Positions 25,385 through 34,228 are shown, counted from the first letter of the stretch. The stretch: DNA of 64,000 bases from Desulfitobacterium sp038181555 (GCF_038181555.1 NZ_JBBWUA010000016.1:6175-70174); one strand, 5' to 3'. A program made the numbers and translations. Notes: generated from the sequence alone by a model not told the origin.

Positions 25385-27982
25385 ATGTCTTTTGATACCA
25401 ATCGCTTTACGCAAAAATCCCAAGAAGCCATCATACAAGCTCAAACTATGGCAGAACGGAATGGCAACAGCCAAGTAGAGCCTGAGCATTTACTTTTGGC
25501 TTTACTTGAACAAGGAGAGGGAGTAGTCCCTCAAGTCTTAACAAAACTAGATATCCCTGTGGGAGCATTGGCTCAAAAAGTACGTCAAGATATACAACGC
25601 TTACCCCGGATGACGGGGACATCCGTCCAACTAACTTCTTCACCGCGCCTGCGAACTGTTCTGGTCTCCGCTCACGATGAAATGGACACGTTTAAAGATG
25701 AATATGTAAGCACAGAGCATCTTCTTCTAGCTATTCTTGAGAAAGGGGAAGGGGGAGCAGAAAAGCTCTTAAAGCAAGAAGGGCTCACTCGTGAAAAACT
25801 CCTGCAAGCTCTGCGGGAAGTTCGAGGAACCCAGCGGGTTACCAGTCAGACCCCTGAAGGAACCTTTCAGGCCCTCGAGCAATATGGACGTAATCTTGTG
25901 GAGCAAGCTCGTCGGGGGAAGCTAGATCCGGTGATTGGCCGTGACGAGGAAATCCGCCGGGTAATTCAAATCCTCTCCCGACGAACCAAAAACAACCCTG
26001 TTCTTATCGGTGAACCTGGGGTTGGCAAAACTGCGATTGTGGAAGGTTTGTCCCAACGCATTGTCAGAGGTGACGTTCCCGAATCCGTTAAGGATAAGAA
26101 GGTAATCGCCTTGGATATGGGATTGCTCATCGCCGGAGCCAAATATAGGGGTGAGTTTGAAGAACGTCTTAAAGCAGTACTTAAGGAAGTCCAAGAGCGC
26201 GAAGATATTATCCTCTTCATCGATGAACTTCACACGGTCGTCGGGGCAGGAGCGGCAGAAGGAGCAATGGATGCTAGTAACATGCTCAAGCCCATGTTAG
26301 CTCGGGGTGAGCTGCACATGGTCGGTGCCACCACCTTAGAAGAATATCGCAAGTATATTGAAAAGGATGCGGCATTAGAACGACGCTTCCAACCCGTTAT
26401 GGTAGGTGCCCCCACTGTCGAAGATACTATCTCCATATTGCGCGGTCTCAAAGAGCGCTATGAAACTCACCACGGGGTAAGGATTACTGATGGTGCTATC
26501 ATTGCGGCGGCTGTACTTTCCGATCGGTATATCAGTGACCGTTTTTTGCCTGATAAGGCTATTGACCTTGTGGATGAAGCTGCGGCTCGGTTGCGCATGG
26601 AAATCACCAGTGACCCCTATGAATTAGATCAAATCAAGCGCCGTATGCTTCAATTAGAAATTGAACGGGAGGCATTAAAGAAAGAAAAGGACGAAGGGAG
26701 TAAAGAGCGCCTTGCCAAGATAGATGAAGATTTAGCAAATCTCAAAGAAGATCGGGGGGCTCTAGACGCCCAACTTCAGGGGGAAAGGGAAGTTCTCACA
26801 AAGATCAATAAATTAAAAGAAGAAATTGATCAAACACGCACAAAGATGGAGCAAGCTCAACAAACTTATGATTATAACAAAGCTGCTGAACTTCAATACG
26901 GTATATTACCTAAATTAGAGAAGGATTTGAATGCCTCAGAGGAGCAGCTACGAACACGCAAAAATTCTTTATTAAAGCAAGAGGTTGGCGAAGAGGATAT
27001 CGCAGAGGTAGTAGCCAAGTGGACACAGGTTCCGGTAGCGAAGCTCCTCGAAAGTGAATTAGCTAAGCTAGTTCATATGGAAGAGCGGATACATGAACGT
27101 GTCATCGGGCAGGAGGAAGCCGTCAAAGCGGTGTCTGACGCTGTACGTCGAGCTCGTGCCGGACTACAAGACCCCAATCGTCCTTTAGGCTCCTTCTTAT
27201 TCTTGGGGCCAACAGGGGTAGGGAAGACCGAGTTAGCCAAGGCTCTCGCTGAGTTTCTCTTTGACGATGATCAAGGAATTGTCCGAATTGATATGTCGGA
27301 ATACATGGAGAAACATACGGTGGCGCGCTTGATTGGAGCTCCTCCCGGCTATGTAGGCTATGAGGAAGGAGGTCAGTTAACCGAAGCAGTGAGACGGAAA
27401 CCCTACAGTGTAGTGCTATTTGATGAAGTAGAAAAGGCTCACAGTGATGTGTTTAATGTGCTTCTCCAGCTTCTCGATGATGGCCGCTTAACCGATGGAC
27501 AGGGACGCGTTGTCAACTTCAAAAATACCGTGGTCATTTTGACGAGTAATATCGCCAGTCCGTTGATCCAAGAAATGACGGCTTCAGGCGCTTCCCAAGA
27601 AGTGTTACGTTCCAAAGTTACAGAGGAATTGAAGAACTATTTCCGCCCGGAATTCTTAAACAGACTAGATGAGATGATCGTATTTCATCCTCTTGGCCAG
27701 GAACATATTCGTTCTATCGTTGAAATTCAGCTGGATCTGCTTCGTAAGTATCTGGCACCGCGAAAAATCACTCTGGATCTTACCGATGCTGCTCAGGACA
27801 TCATTGCTCAACAGGGCTATGATCCGATCTATGGGGCTAGACCACTCAAACGTGTCATTCAGCAACATTTGCAAAATCCTCTGGCTATGCAAATCCTTCA
27901 GGGAACAATTCACGAAGGTGCTCACGTCATGGTCGATGTTAACTCCCGTGGAGAATTCGACTTTAACACTCTTAGCAATTAA
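25385..27982 (+). CDS. clpB: Disaggregase chaperone ClpB
   Basis: A hexameric AAA+ chaperone that pulls polypeptides out of aggregates with DnaK/DnaJ/GrpE. 865 residues. Two N-terminal Clp repeats (1-145), AAA+ domain 1 with Walker A GEPGVGKT (209-216), the ClpB middle coiled coil (about 400-520, RRMLQLEIEREALKKEK ...), and AAA+ domain 2 with GPTGVGKT (608-615), YMEKHTVARLIGAPPGYVG and the sensor-2 motif GARPLKRVIQ. The long middle domain and the lack of a ClpX/ClpA-type IGF loop separate it from ClpC/ClpA. ATG at 25385 has AAAGGAG 10 bases upstream; the GTG at 25373 overlaps that site. Confidence 0.96.
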   Translation: MSFDTNRFTQKSQEAIIQAQTMAERNGNSQVEPEHLLLALLEQGEGVVPQVLTKLDIPVGALAQKVRQDIQRLPRMTGTSVQLTSSPRLRTVLVSAHDEMDTFKDEYVSTEHLLLAILEKGEGGAEKLLKQEGLTREKLLQALREVRGTQRVTSQTPEGTFQALEQYGRNLVEQARRGKLDPVIGRDEEIRRVIQILSRRTKNNPVLIGEPGVGKTAIVEGLSQRIVRGDVPESVKDKKVIALDMGLLIAGAKYRGEFEERLKAVLKEVQEREDIILFIDELHTVVGAGAAEGAMDASNMLKPMLARGELHMVGATTLEEYRKYIEKDAALERRFQPVMVGAPTVEDTISILRGLKERYETHHGVRITDGAIIAAAVLSDRYISDRFLPDKAIDLVDEAAARLRMEITSDPYELDQIKRRMLQLEIEREALKKEKDEGSKERLAKIDEDLANLKEDRGALDAQLQGEREVLTKINKLKEEIDQTRTKMEQAQQTYDYNKAAELQYGILPKLEKDLNASEEQLRTRKNSLLKQEVGEEDIAEVVAKWTQVPVAKLLESELAKLVHMEERIHERVIGQEEAVKAVSDAVRRARAGLQDPNRPLGSFLFLGPTGVGKTELAKALAEFLFDDDQGIVRIDMSEYMEKHTVARLIGAPPGYVGYEEGGQLTEAVRRKPYSVVLFDEVEKAHSDVFNVLLQLLDDGRLTDGQGRVVNFKNTVVILTSNIASPLIQEMTASGASQEVLRSKVTEELKNYFRPEFLNRLDEMIVFHPLGQEHIRSIVEIQLDLLRKYLAPRKITLDLTDAAQDIIAQQGYDPIYGARPLKRVIQQHLQNPLAMQILQGTIHEGAHVMVDVNSRGEFDFNTLSN

Positions 27983-28003
27983 TAGAACCTAGTAAGGCAA
28001 TTC

Positions 28004-28049
28004 GACCTCCTCTTAGGAAATTACAATCCCTAAGAGGAGGTCATTCTGT
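28004..28049 (+). terminator. Terminator after clpB
   Basis: A perfect 14-bp stem (GACCTCCTCTTAGG, 28004-28017, with 28029-28042), followed by the moderately T-rich ATTCTGTTT. Confidence 0.75.
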
Positions 28050-28179
28050 TTCGTGCATCCATGTATGACTTGCTGAACATCACTTGCATCCTTATGGATA
28101 AAACTATAAACTATAGATAGTTAGGCAAGAGGCTCTTTTTAATGTATAAAAAGCTTAAATGTTAATAGCAAGGGGATGT

Positions 28180-28365
28180 ATGTTTCGCATGAAAAATTCT
28201 AAAACAGACCTCATGATATTTGCCGCGGTTATGATTTTTATTTTTTTCTCCGGTAATTTAGACCCTAATACTAGGTTAATCATTACAGGCTTATTCATTG
28301 CCGTGATCGTGATACAACGATTAATATTTCCCCCCAAAGGCAAGAAAGAAGCTCAGAAAAAATGA
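28180..28365 (+). CDS. Small membrane protein of unknown function
   Basis: 61 residues. A short basic head (MFRMKNSKTD) precedes two hydrophobic segments (LMIFAAVMIFIFFSG and LIITGLFIAVIVIQRLIF) and a very basic tail (PPKGKKEAQKK), suggesting a two-span protein with both ends in the cytoplasm. ATG at 28180 follows AAGGGGA at proper spacing; an ATG at 28159 has no site. The stop overlaps the start of the DUF2007 gene, so translation is coupled. No family is recognised. Confidence 0.65.
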   Translation: MFRMKNSKTDLMIFAAVMIFIFFSGNLDPNTRLIITGLFIAVIVIQRLIFPPKGKKEAQKK

Positions 28366-28604
28366 AGAAGTGGTTGTTTTTGACCAATGTTACCACGGAA
28401 ATCGAAGCGGATATTGTCATTGCTCTTCTTGAACAAGCAGAAATCCCTGCCCAGAAAGCCTTCCCAGGGAGTGGCAATTTAAAAGCTACCTATGGCTTAA
28501 TCAATGGGGTCGAGATTTATGTCCCCGAGGATTGGATGGAGCAAGCCAAGGAGATACTTGAGGCTGATAAGCAAAGCACGGTGGGTGGCTGTCCGGAAGA
28601 ATAG
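28362..28604 (+). CDS. DUF2007-domain protein
   Basis: 80 residues, soluble. The pattern KWLFLTNVTTEIEADIVIALLEQAEIPAQKAFPG ... GVEIYVPEDWMEQAKEIL matches DUF2007, a small ferredoxin-like domain annotated as a putative signal-transducing protein. In the known fold the domain binds a neighbouring protein or small ligand; nothing more is established. It overlaps the small membrane protein gene by four bases, which suggests the two products act together at the membrane. Confidence 0.8.
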   Translation: MKKWLFLTNVTTEIEADIVIALLEQAEIPAQKAFPGSGNLKATYGLINGVEIYVPEDWMEQAKEILEADKQSTVGGCPEE

Positions 28605-28699
28605 TGACCTATAAGAGGTGTTTAAGCTACTGGACCCAGAGAAGAGCTTTTTAATGATCAGCCGTGCAGCTACATGATAGACTGATACGTTTATGTAAA

Positions 28700-28734
28700 G
28701 AATCCCCTGAAAATAATCAGGGGATTCTTTTTTA
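28700..28734 (+). terminator. Terminator after the DUF2007 gene
   Basis: GAATCCCCTGA (28700-28710) with TCAGGGGATTC (28717-28727), a 6-base loop, followed by a T-run. Confidence 0.92.
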
Positions 28735-29355
28735 TTATCCTGCGACTTGTCGTTCACGATATGCAGTAACTTTACGTCGTATCCTTTGAATAGCATTATC
28801 TAAGGATTTCGAGTTTAAACCGAGATGCTGAGTAATCTCACGTTGTTTCATACCTATTAGATAGTGACAACGAAAGACCTTAAGCTCTAAATCAGAAAAC
28901 CCACTCATGAGCTCCTGCAAGAAGAGACGTGTCTCATCCAAAGCAATAATTTTCTTCTCAGGGTCATCATCGTTGGTTACAAAATCAATGAAGCTATCCA
29001 ATTTATCATCACTTACCTCATTATTCAAGGAAAAGGCTTCGTTAAGATTTGTGTGTTTTTGCCTGTTATGTGCCCGCAGGCTGTCGATGATCTTTCTTTT
29101 AATAACCATACGCACAAAATGCAGAAAGGGAATATCGGAATCCGAATCATAAGAATTAATTGCTTTATAGATAGCAATCCGTCCTTCTTGAAGTAAGTCT
29201 TCATAATCAGCCCGATGCAGAAAATACTTATAAGCTATTTTTCGAATTTCTGGTTCATAATATTCGATAACCCAATTGAGTGAATCCTGATCCCCAGAGC
29301 GTGCTGCTTCAAGTTGCTTATCGATGTTAGTTAGAACATGCTTGTTTGAAGCCAA
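28735..29355 (-). CDS. SigH-like RNA polymerase sigma factor
   Basis: 206 residues with regions 2 and 4. Region 2 (about 20-100) reads LEAARSGDQDSLNWVIEYYEPEIRKIAYKYF ... YEDLLQEGRIAIYKAINSYD, close to the SigH/sigma-30 pattern that governs early sporulation genes. Region 4 (about 150-200) has SDLELKVFRCHYLIGMKQREITQHLGLNSKSLDNAIQRIRRK. The start is TTG with AAGGAG 8 bases upstream. The canonical sigH lies near ribosomal and secE genes, which are not here, so this may be a paralogue. It is convergent with the DUF2007 gene, sharing the terminator region. Confidence 0.85.
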   Translation of the reverse strand: MASNKHVLTNIDKQLEAARSGDQDSLNWVIEYYEPEIRKIAYKYFLHRADYEDLLQEGRIAIYKAINSYDSDSDIPFLHFVRMVIKRKIIDSLRAHNRQKHTNLNEAFSLNNEVSDDKLDSFIDFVTNDDDPEKKIIALDETRLFLQELMSGFSDLELKVFRCHYLIGMKQREITQHLGLNSKSLDNAIQRIRRKVTAYRERQVAG

Positions 29356-29473
29356 ACGCTCATCTCCTTATCAAAGATTTAGACTCAATAACAAGTCTAA
29401 ATAATTTACGATTCTTTGACAAGGTACACATTTTGGACAGTTATCCAATTCGTACTATTTTTTAAGCAATGAA

Positions 29474-29938
29474 TTATTTAATCATATTCAATAAATTGAC
29501 TGTTTCAATGGCTGTAATGGCGGCATCATAGCCTTTATTGCCAGCTTTGGAGCCTGATCTTTCAATAGCCTGTTCAATGGTGTCCGTAGTTAATACCCCA
29601 AAAACTACTGGGATTTTAGCCTCTAAACCTACATGAGCGACACCTTTGCTGACCTCAGCACTGACGAAGTCAAAATGAGGGGTAGCTCCACGAATCACTG
29701 CTCCTAAGCAGATCACAGCATCGTATTTTTTGGTTTCAGCCATTTTTTGAGCAACCAAAGGGATTTCGAAGGCCCCAGGGACCCAAGCGATTTCAATATC
29801 TTCCTCTGCTGCGCCATGACGTATTAGTCCGTCGAGAGCTCCGCCTACTAATTTATTGGTGATAAATTCATTAAAACGAGCGGCGACAATTCCAAATTTT
29901 AATCCTTCAACAACCAGTTTACCTTCATAAGTCATCAT
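29474..29938 (-). CDS. ribH: 6,7-dimethyl-8-ribityllumazine synthase
   Basis: Condenses the ribityl-aminouracil with 3,4-dihydroxy-2-butanone 4-phosphate to make lumazine, the penultimate step to riboflavin; usually an icosahedral capsid of 60 subunits. 154 residues, the normal length. Motifs are VAARFNEFI, WVPGAFEIPL, ICLGAVIRGATPHFD (with the catalytic His) and GVLTTDTIEQAIERSGSKAGNKG. It is the last gene of the rib operon, 45 bases after ribBA. AAAGGA lies upstream of the start, which could be either of two adjacent ATG codons. Confidence 0.96.
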   Translation of the reverse strand: MMTYEGKLVVEGLKFGIVAARFNEFITNKLVGGALDGLIRHGAAEEDIEIAWVPGAFEIPLVAQKMAETKKYDAVICLGAVIRGATPHFDFVSAEVSKGVAHVGLEAKIPVVFGVLTTDTIEQAIERSGSKAGNKGYDAAITAIETVNLLNMIK

Positions 29939-29983
29939 ATTTCTTCATCCTTTCTTAATTGACAGCATATTCATCTATAAGAT

Positions 29984-31192
29984 TTAGTGAACGCTAGGTA
30001 AAAAGTGTCCCATTTTGGTCTTCTTGGTATGCATGTAATACTCATTTTCGGGCTTCACAGGCATTTCCATGGGAACACGTTCAACGATTTCCAGTCCATA
30101 TCCTTCTAAACCGACAATTTTGCGTGGATTGTTAGTCATTAAGCGCACGCTTTGAATTCCAAGGTCCACAAGGATTTGAGCACCCACACCATAGTCCCTA
30201 AGGTCGGCAGGGAAGCCTAAGGCAAGATTAGCTTCGACAGTATCTTTTCCTTCTTCCTGGAGTTTATATGCTTTGAGCTTATTTAATAAGCCAATTCCAC
30301 GACCTTCTTGTCGCATATAGAGCAATACGCCCCGACCTTCTTTTTCAATAAGTTCAATTGCTGCTGCCAATTGGTCTCCACAATCACAGCGACGGGAATG
30401 AAACACATCACCGGTTAAGCACTCAGAATGAACACGAACCAGTACGGGATCTCCGTTTTGTACATCACCTTTGACCAGGGCAATATGCTCTTGTCCATCG
30501 AGCAAACTCCGGTAACCAACGGCCTCGAAATCACCGAAATCAGTGGGGAGTTGAATGTCAACAACACGTTCTATCAGCTTTTCCTTTTTACGTCTGAAGC
30601 GAATCAATTCTTTAATGGTGATGATCTTCAGCTCATGCTTCTTGACGAACTCCATGAGATCAGGCACACGAGCCATCGAACCGTCTTCCTTCATGATCTC
30701 ACAAATAACACCTGCCGGCTCAAAACCTGCTAAGCGTGCCAGATCAACAGCTCCTTCCGTATGTCCTGCCCGAACCAGTACCCCACCTTCACGTGCTTTG
30801 AGAGGGAAGATATGTCCCGGCCGATGGAGATCCTCAGGTCGACTTTGAGGGTCGGTTAAGATATTGACTGTATTAGCGCGCTCAAAGGCCGAGATCCCAG
30901 TGGTGCAGTTGCAGCCATCAACACTGACAGTAAAGGCAGTCCCGTGGGGATCCGTATTATGAGTTACCATAGGGTCAAGATTCAAGGCTTGGATACGTTC
31001 TGCAGTCATGGGTACACAGATTAGGCCGCGGCCATAGGTCGCCATAAAGTTGATTGCTTCCGGCGTGACTTTCTCGGCAGCCATCAACAGATCTCCTTCG
31101 TTTTCTCTTTCTTCGTCATCAACGACTACGATCATTTTTCCTGCGCGAATGTCCTCGATAGCTTCCTCGACGGTATTAAACTGAAAATCCAT
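29984..31192 (-). CDS. ribBA: Bifunctional 3,4-dihydroxy-2-butanone 4-phosphate synthase / GTP cyclohydrolase II
   Basis: Supplies both riboflavin precursors. About 402 residues. The N-terminal RibB half (1-200) has VVVDDEERENEGDLLMAAE and RAGHTEGAVDLARLAG. The C-terminal RibA half (200-400) has HSECLTGDVFHSRRCDCGDQL with the three zinc cysteines, then MRQEGRGIGLLNKLKAY. Both active sites look complete. ATG at 31192 is used because TAGGAG lies 8 bases upstream; the GTG at 31201 sits within that site. Third gene of the rib operon. Confidence 0.96.
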   Translation of the reverse strand: MDFQFNTVEEAIEDIRAGKMIVVVDDEERENEGDLLMAAEKVTPEAINFMATYGRGLICVPMTAERIQALNLDPMVTHNTDPHGTAFTVSVDGCNCTTGISAFERANTVNILTDPQSRPEDLHRPGHIFPLKAREGGVLVRAGHTEGAVDLARLAGFEPAGVICEIMKEDGSMARVPDLMEFVKKHELKIITIKELIRFRRKKEKLIERVVDIQLPTDFGDFEAVGYRSLLDGQEHIALVKGDVQNGDPVLVRVHSECLTGDVFHSRRCDCGDQLAAAIELIEKEGRGVLLYMRQEGRGIGLLNKLKAYKLQEEGKDTVEANLALGFPADLRDYGVGAQILVDLGIQSVRLMTNNPRKIVGLEGYGLEIVERVPMEMPVKPENEYYMHTKKTKMGHFLPSVH

Positions 31193-31224
31193 TTCTATCA
31201 CTCCTATTTATACATTCTCTACTT

Positions 31225-31869
31225 CTATAGGAATCCATGTTCCGCTAAAAAGTTCATGGATAAATCCTTTTGGGGGGCATCATTTTTCTCTAAAAATCTA
31301 GCTACGTATTTGCCAATCAGATCAGTCTCTAGATTGACCATATCACCAACTCCCTTAAAACCTAAGGTTGTTTCTTGGCGAGTGTGGGGAATTAAGGATA
31401 CTGTAAAACCTTGGGGCAGGACATCGACCACGGTAAGGGATATACCATCAATTGAAATCGAGCCTTTAGGTAAAATGTACTTCAAAAGAGCAGGGGAGGC
31501 TTTTATCTCAAAAACTCGGGCGATCCCGACCGGGGTAATTCTCGAAATGGTTCCAACCCCATCCACATGCCCGCTGACCATATGGCCTCCCAAGCGTGTC
31601 GAAAGTTGCAGGGCTCGTTCTAAGTTGACCTTAGTTCCGCGCCCACATTCCTTGAGATTGGTTTTATTGAGGGTTTCGGCCATGACATCTACTGTAAACA
31701 GCTGACCTTGCATTTTCACCACTGTTAAACAAATGCCGTTAACAGCAATACTATCCCCGATCTGAGTTCCTGCCAAGACATGAGGCCCTTCAATGGTAAG
31801 CTGAGCAGAGTCCGGTAGAACCCTTAAATCTGTTACTTTACCCAATTCTTCGATAATACCTGTAAACAT
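31225..31869 (-). CDS. ribE: Riboflavin synthase alpha subunit
   Basis: Dismutates two lumazines to riboflavin and the ribityl-aminouracil. About 214 residues. Two tandem lumazine-binding repeats: MFTGIIEELGKV ... GDSIAVNGICLTVV in the first, and GHMVSGHVDGVGTI ... KGSISIDGISLTVV in the second, with GFTVSLIPHTRQETTLG. ATG at 31869 fits the GAGGTG spacing and the usual N-terminus; a GTG 9 bases upstream overlaps the site. It lies between ribD and ribBA with a 22-base gap on each side, so it is clearly within the operon. Confidence 0.96.
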   Translation of the reverse strand: MFTGIIEELGKVTDLRVLPDSAQLTIEGPHVLAGTQIGDSIAVNGICLTVVKMQGQLFTVDVMAETLNKTNLKECGRGTKVNLERALQLSTRLGGHMVSGHVDGVGTISRITPVGIARVFEIKASPALLKYILPKGSISIDGISLTVVDVLPQGFTVSLIPHTRQETTLGFKGVGDMVNLETDLIGKYVARFLEKNDAPQKDLSMNFLAEHGFL

Positions 31870-31891
31870 ATGTTTCACCTCGCATATCCAT

Positions 31892-32989
31892 TCAGCTTGT
31901 GTACTTTACCTTAGCCCGGACTCGGAGATCTCCAGTAGAGAGATCGGTCTCTAAGAACTCCAGGGGGATAGCTTGAGACATCATGGGCAACTCGAGTCCG
32001 CTAAGAGGGGAGGGACCTTTACCACCAATGAGTTTGGGAGCATAAATGAATTCAATTTCGTCAACAAGCTGTGCTTGTATAAGTGAACCGGCTAATTTTC
32101 CTCCACCCTCTAACAATATGGAGTTCCAACCCCTTTTTACAATATCCCTTAACAAGTATTCATAGGGAACATAACGGGGAGTATTGTATTTCCAAACCTC
32201 AACATTCTCTAAGCCCCGGAAGAAATCATATTGCTCCGGAGGAGCGGCGTCAGTGGTAGCAATGATACATGGCGCCGAACAAGATGAGGTGAAAATGGCC
32301 GCATTGAGAGGTATCTTCAGCTCACCGTCTATGATCAAGCGAACAGGGTCACGGCCTTCACAAATCCGGCAATTCAGGGCAGGATTATCATGGTTAACGG
32401 TTTCGCTGCCGACCATGATCACATCGAATTGATTGCGTAATTGATGGACATAGGCGCGAGATTCTTCATTGGTAACCCATTTAGAGTCGCCCGATTCTGT
32501 AGCTATTTTTCCATCAAGTGTTAGAGCCGATTTGTAGAGGACAAAGGGCAGTGTTGTTTGAATCGCTTTTAGAAATCCTTTGTTTAAGTTTCTGGCTTCA
32601 TCCTCCTTGAGGCCGACCTCCACTTGAATACCTGCTTCACGCAAACGAGTAATGCCACGTCCACCTACTAAAGGGTTAGGATCCGCCATAGCCACCACGA
32701 CTTTTTTTATCCCTGCCTCAATCAGTGCGTCAGCACAAGGAGGGGTTTTGCCAAAGTGCGAACATGGCTCTAAGGTAACATAGGCGGTTGCTCCTTGGGC
32801 ATTCGTGCCTGCTGCCCTGAGAGCATGAACCTCCGCGTGAGGGGTGCCTGCTTTTTGATGATATCCTTCGCCCACAATTCCTCCATTATTGACAATAACA
32901 CAGCCAACTAAAGGGTTAGGACTGGTTCTGCCGACGGCTTGAGCCGCCAATTGCAGAGCCCTTGACATATAAATTTGATCTTGTTCCAA
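31892..32989 (-). CDS. ribD: Bifunctional riboflavin deaminase/reductase
   Basis: Deaminates and then reduces the pyrimidine intermediate of riboflavin synthesis. About 366 residues. The N-terminal deaminase has the zinc motif HAEVHAL and the partner PCSHFGKTPPC. The C-terminal reductase has KSALTLDGKIATESGDSKWVT and LLEGGGKLAGS. TTG at 32989 is chosen because it follows a GGTGGTGATC site and leaves the short lead expected before MSRALQLAAQA; a longer open frame to 33088 would run into the terminator of the riboswitch. First gene of the rib operon, controlled by the FMN riboswitch. Confidence 0.95.
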   Translation of the reverse strand: MEQDQIYMSRALQLAAQAVGRTSPNPLVGCVIVNNGGIVGEGYHQKAGTPHAEVHALRAAGTNAQGATAYVTLEPCSHFGKTPPCADALIEAGIKKVVVAMADPNPLVGGRGITRLREAGIQVEVGLKEDEARNLNKGFLKAIQTTLPFVLYKSALTLDGKIATESGDSKWVTNEESRAYVHQLRNQFDVIMVGSETVNHDNPALNCRICEGRDPVRLIIDGELKIPLNAAIFTSSCSAPCIIATTDAAPPEQYDFFRGLENVEVWKYNTPRYVPYEYLLRDIVKRGWNSILLEGGGKLAGSLIQAQLVDEIEFIYAPKLIGGKGPSPLSGLELPMMSQAIPLEFLETDLSTGDLRVRAKVKYTS

Positions 32990-33043
32990 GTGATCACCAC
33001 CGTTTCGGAGACTAATCTTAAGTAGCTTTCCATAAAAGCATAT

Positions 33044-33071
33044 AAAAAACCCCAGAGTAACTCCTCTGGGG
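33044..33071 (-). terminator. Riboswitch-controlled terminator ahead of ribD
   Basis: On the minus strand CCCCAGAG / CTCTGGGG (33064-33071 with 33050-33057) forms a stem followed by six U residues (33044-33049). Its left arm is fully complementary to the 5' edge of the FMN aptamer, so the two pairings exclude each other. Confidence 0.88.
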
Positions 33072-33109
33072 TACAAAATTTGCAACAAAAGAATAGTGCG
33101 TAAGCACTT

Positions 33110-33223
33110 TCATTTCCTCTTATCATCCAGACTTTACTGTCGGCTCTGGAATTACACCAGATCTGCCATATGGCTCGCGGGCTTGACCGCCGGTATGGAA
33201 TTTCACCAATCCCCAGAGGTATT
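33110..33223 (-). promoter_or_regulatory. FMN riboswitch (RFN element)
   Basis: Read on the minus strand, the region carries the conserved RFN blocks in order: GGGGATTGGTGAAATTCC, ACCGGCGGTCAAGCCCGCGAGCC, GGTGTAATTCCAGAGCCGACAGTAAAGTCTGGATG. FMN binding should stabilise P1 (CCTCT with AGAGG), free the downstream terminator arm and switch off the rib operon. Without FMN, CCTCTGGGG at the 5' edge can pair with CCCCAGAGG and prevent termination. Confidence 0.96.
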
Positions 33224-33262
33224 CAATTACTCTATATATACTACTCTAACCCATGAACAATT

Positions 33263-33823
33263 TCAACCCCTAGGGTTATTTTTCTCTATCAGGATAAGGG
33301 AGGTATACTCTTCCCGCAGCAACCCCATGAGAATGGCATCGTGATACTCTCCTAAAACGAAACGCGCTTGTCTTAACCTACCTTCAGTCTTAAAACCAAG
33401 TTTTTCGTAGGCTTTTAGGGCGCGAAGATTTCCATCCCATAAATCTAGGCTCAAACGATTAAGATTCCATTGATAAAATAAGTAGTCAAGAAGGACCTTC
33501 AAGGCATCAGTACCATACCCACGCCCCCAATAGTCTTTTTCACCAATGATGATGAAGAGGACGGCCGAACGCGCAGGGTGATTAATATCCCGAAAGCCAG
33601 TCGTTCCGATGGGCTCATGCTCCTCATTAAGAATGATATAACGGCCGCTATCCTTTTGTGGGGTGAAAAAACGTTCTTCTATATCCTCTTCATTGAACAT
33701 TGTGCTTAAAGGCCAAGCACCATTAGCCCAATAATTAACTTCTTGGTCATTATACCATTTTTGGTAGATAGGAATATCATCGGGAGCCAATGGGCGAAGA
33801 TAGGTTTTTTTCCCTTGCAGCAC
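33263..33823 (-). CDS. GNAT-family acetyltransferase, RimJ/RimL type
   Basis: About 186 residues. The pattern TYLRPLAPDDIPIYQKWYND ... GTTGFRDINHPARSAVLFIIIGEKDYWGRGYGTDALKVLLDYLF ... NLRALKAYEKLGFKTEGRLRQA is characteristic of ribosomal-protein-type acetyltransferases; the acetyl-CoA loop is the GRGYGT segment. The acceptor is unknown. GTG at 33823 has GGGGGG 7 bases upstream; the longer frame to 33934 lacks a site. It lies between the tRNA gene and the rib operon on the same strand, so its transcript may run into the FMN riboswitch. Confidence 0.87.
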   Translation of the reverse strand: MLQGKKTYLRPLAPDDIPIYQKWYNDQEVNYWANGAWPLSTMFNEEDIEERFFTPQKDSGRYIILNEEHEPIGTTGFRDINHPARSAVLFIIIGEKDYWGRGYGTDALKVLLDYLFYQWNLNRLSLDLWDGNLRALKAYEKLGFKTEGRLRQARFVLGEYHDAILMGLLREEYTSLILIEKNNPRG

Positions 33824-33975
33824 GTTCAATCCCCCCAGAAATTTTTTGCGAATAATGTGGTTTCCTTCACCAATCGCTGTGTTAAGATAATGCGAAATAT
33901 GATAGCTTAAGAAATATATAAAAAGCGTGTCCATAATCCTTAAGTGGATAGTACACGCTACGAAAGTCTATTCAA

Positions 33976-34052
33976 TGGTCGGGGCGACAGGATTTGAACC
34001 TGCGGCCTCTTGGTCCCGAACCAAGCACGCTACCAAACTGCGCTACGCCCCG
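33976..34052 (-). tRNA. tRNA-Pro (anticodon CGG)
   Basis: A full 77-base cloverleaf on the minus strand. Acceptor arms CGGGGCG / CGCCCCG close it and ACCA is encoded at the 3' end. The anticodon stem CTTGG/CCAAG holds the loop TTCGGGA, with anticodon CGG at 34016-34018, reading CCG. The T arm is CAGGTTCAAATCCTG. The closing pair C1-G72 is typical of proline tRNA. Confidence 0.95.
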
Positions 34053-34069
34053 TTAATAGAACGCTTTAT

Positions 34070-34098
34070 AATATATCAAAATCATCACAAACTGTCAA
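34070..34098 (-). promoter_or_regulatory. Sigma-A promoter of tRNA-Pro
   Basis: On the minus strand TTGACA (34093-34098), 17 bases, TATATT (34070-34075), ending 17 bases before the mature 5' end of the tRNA. Confidence 0.75.
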
Positions 34099-34131
34099 GT
34101 TACAATGGAGTAAAGGCACTTTACTCTTTTA

Positions 34132-34160
34132 TTGATTGGCTGTTGATTTTCCTATATACT
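34132..34160 (+). promoter_or_regulatory. Candidate promoter of the second degV gene
   Basis: TTGATT (34132-34137), 17 bases, TATACT (34155-34160), about 69 bases before the start codon. Confidence 0.6.
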
Positions 34161-34228
34161 TAATCATATATAGCCATAGCCGAAAATTATTATAGAGATA
34201 TAAAAACAGAAAAGCGGGGGAGAAAGAT

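Noticed and set aside
33096..33344. 82-codon plus-strand frame opposite the FMN riboswitch
   Set aside because: It is the reverse of a highly conserved RNA element and has no ribosome site.
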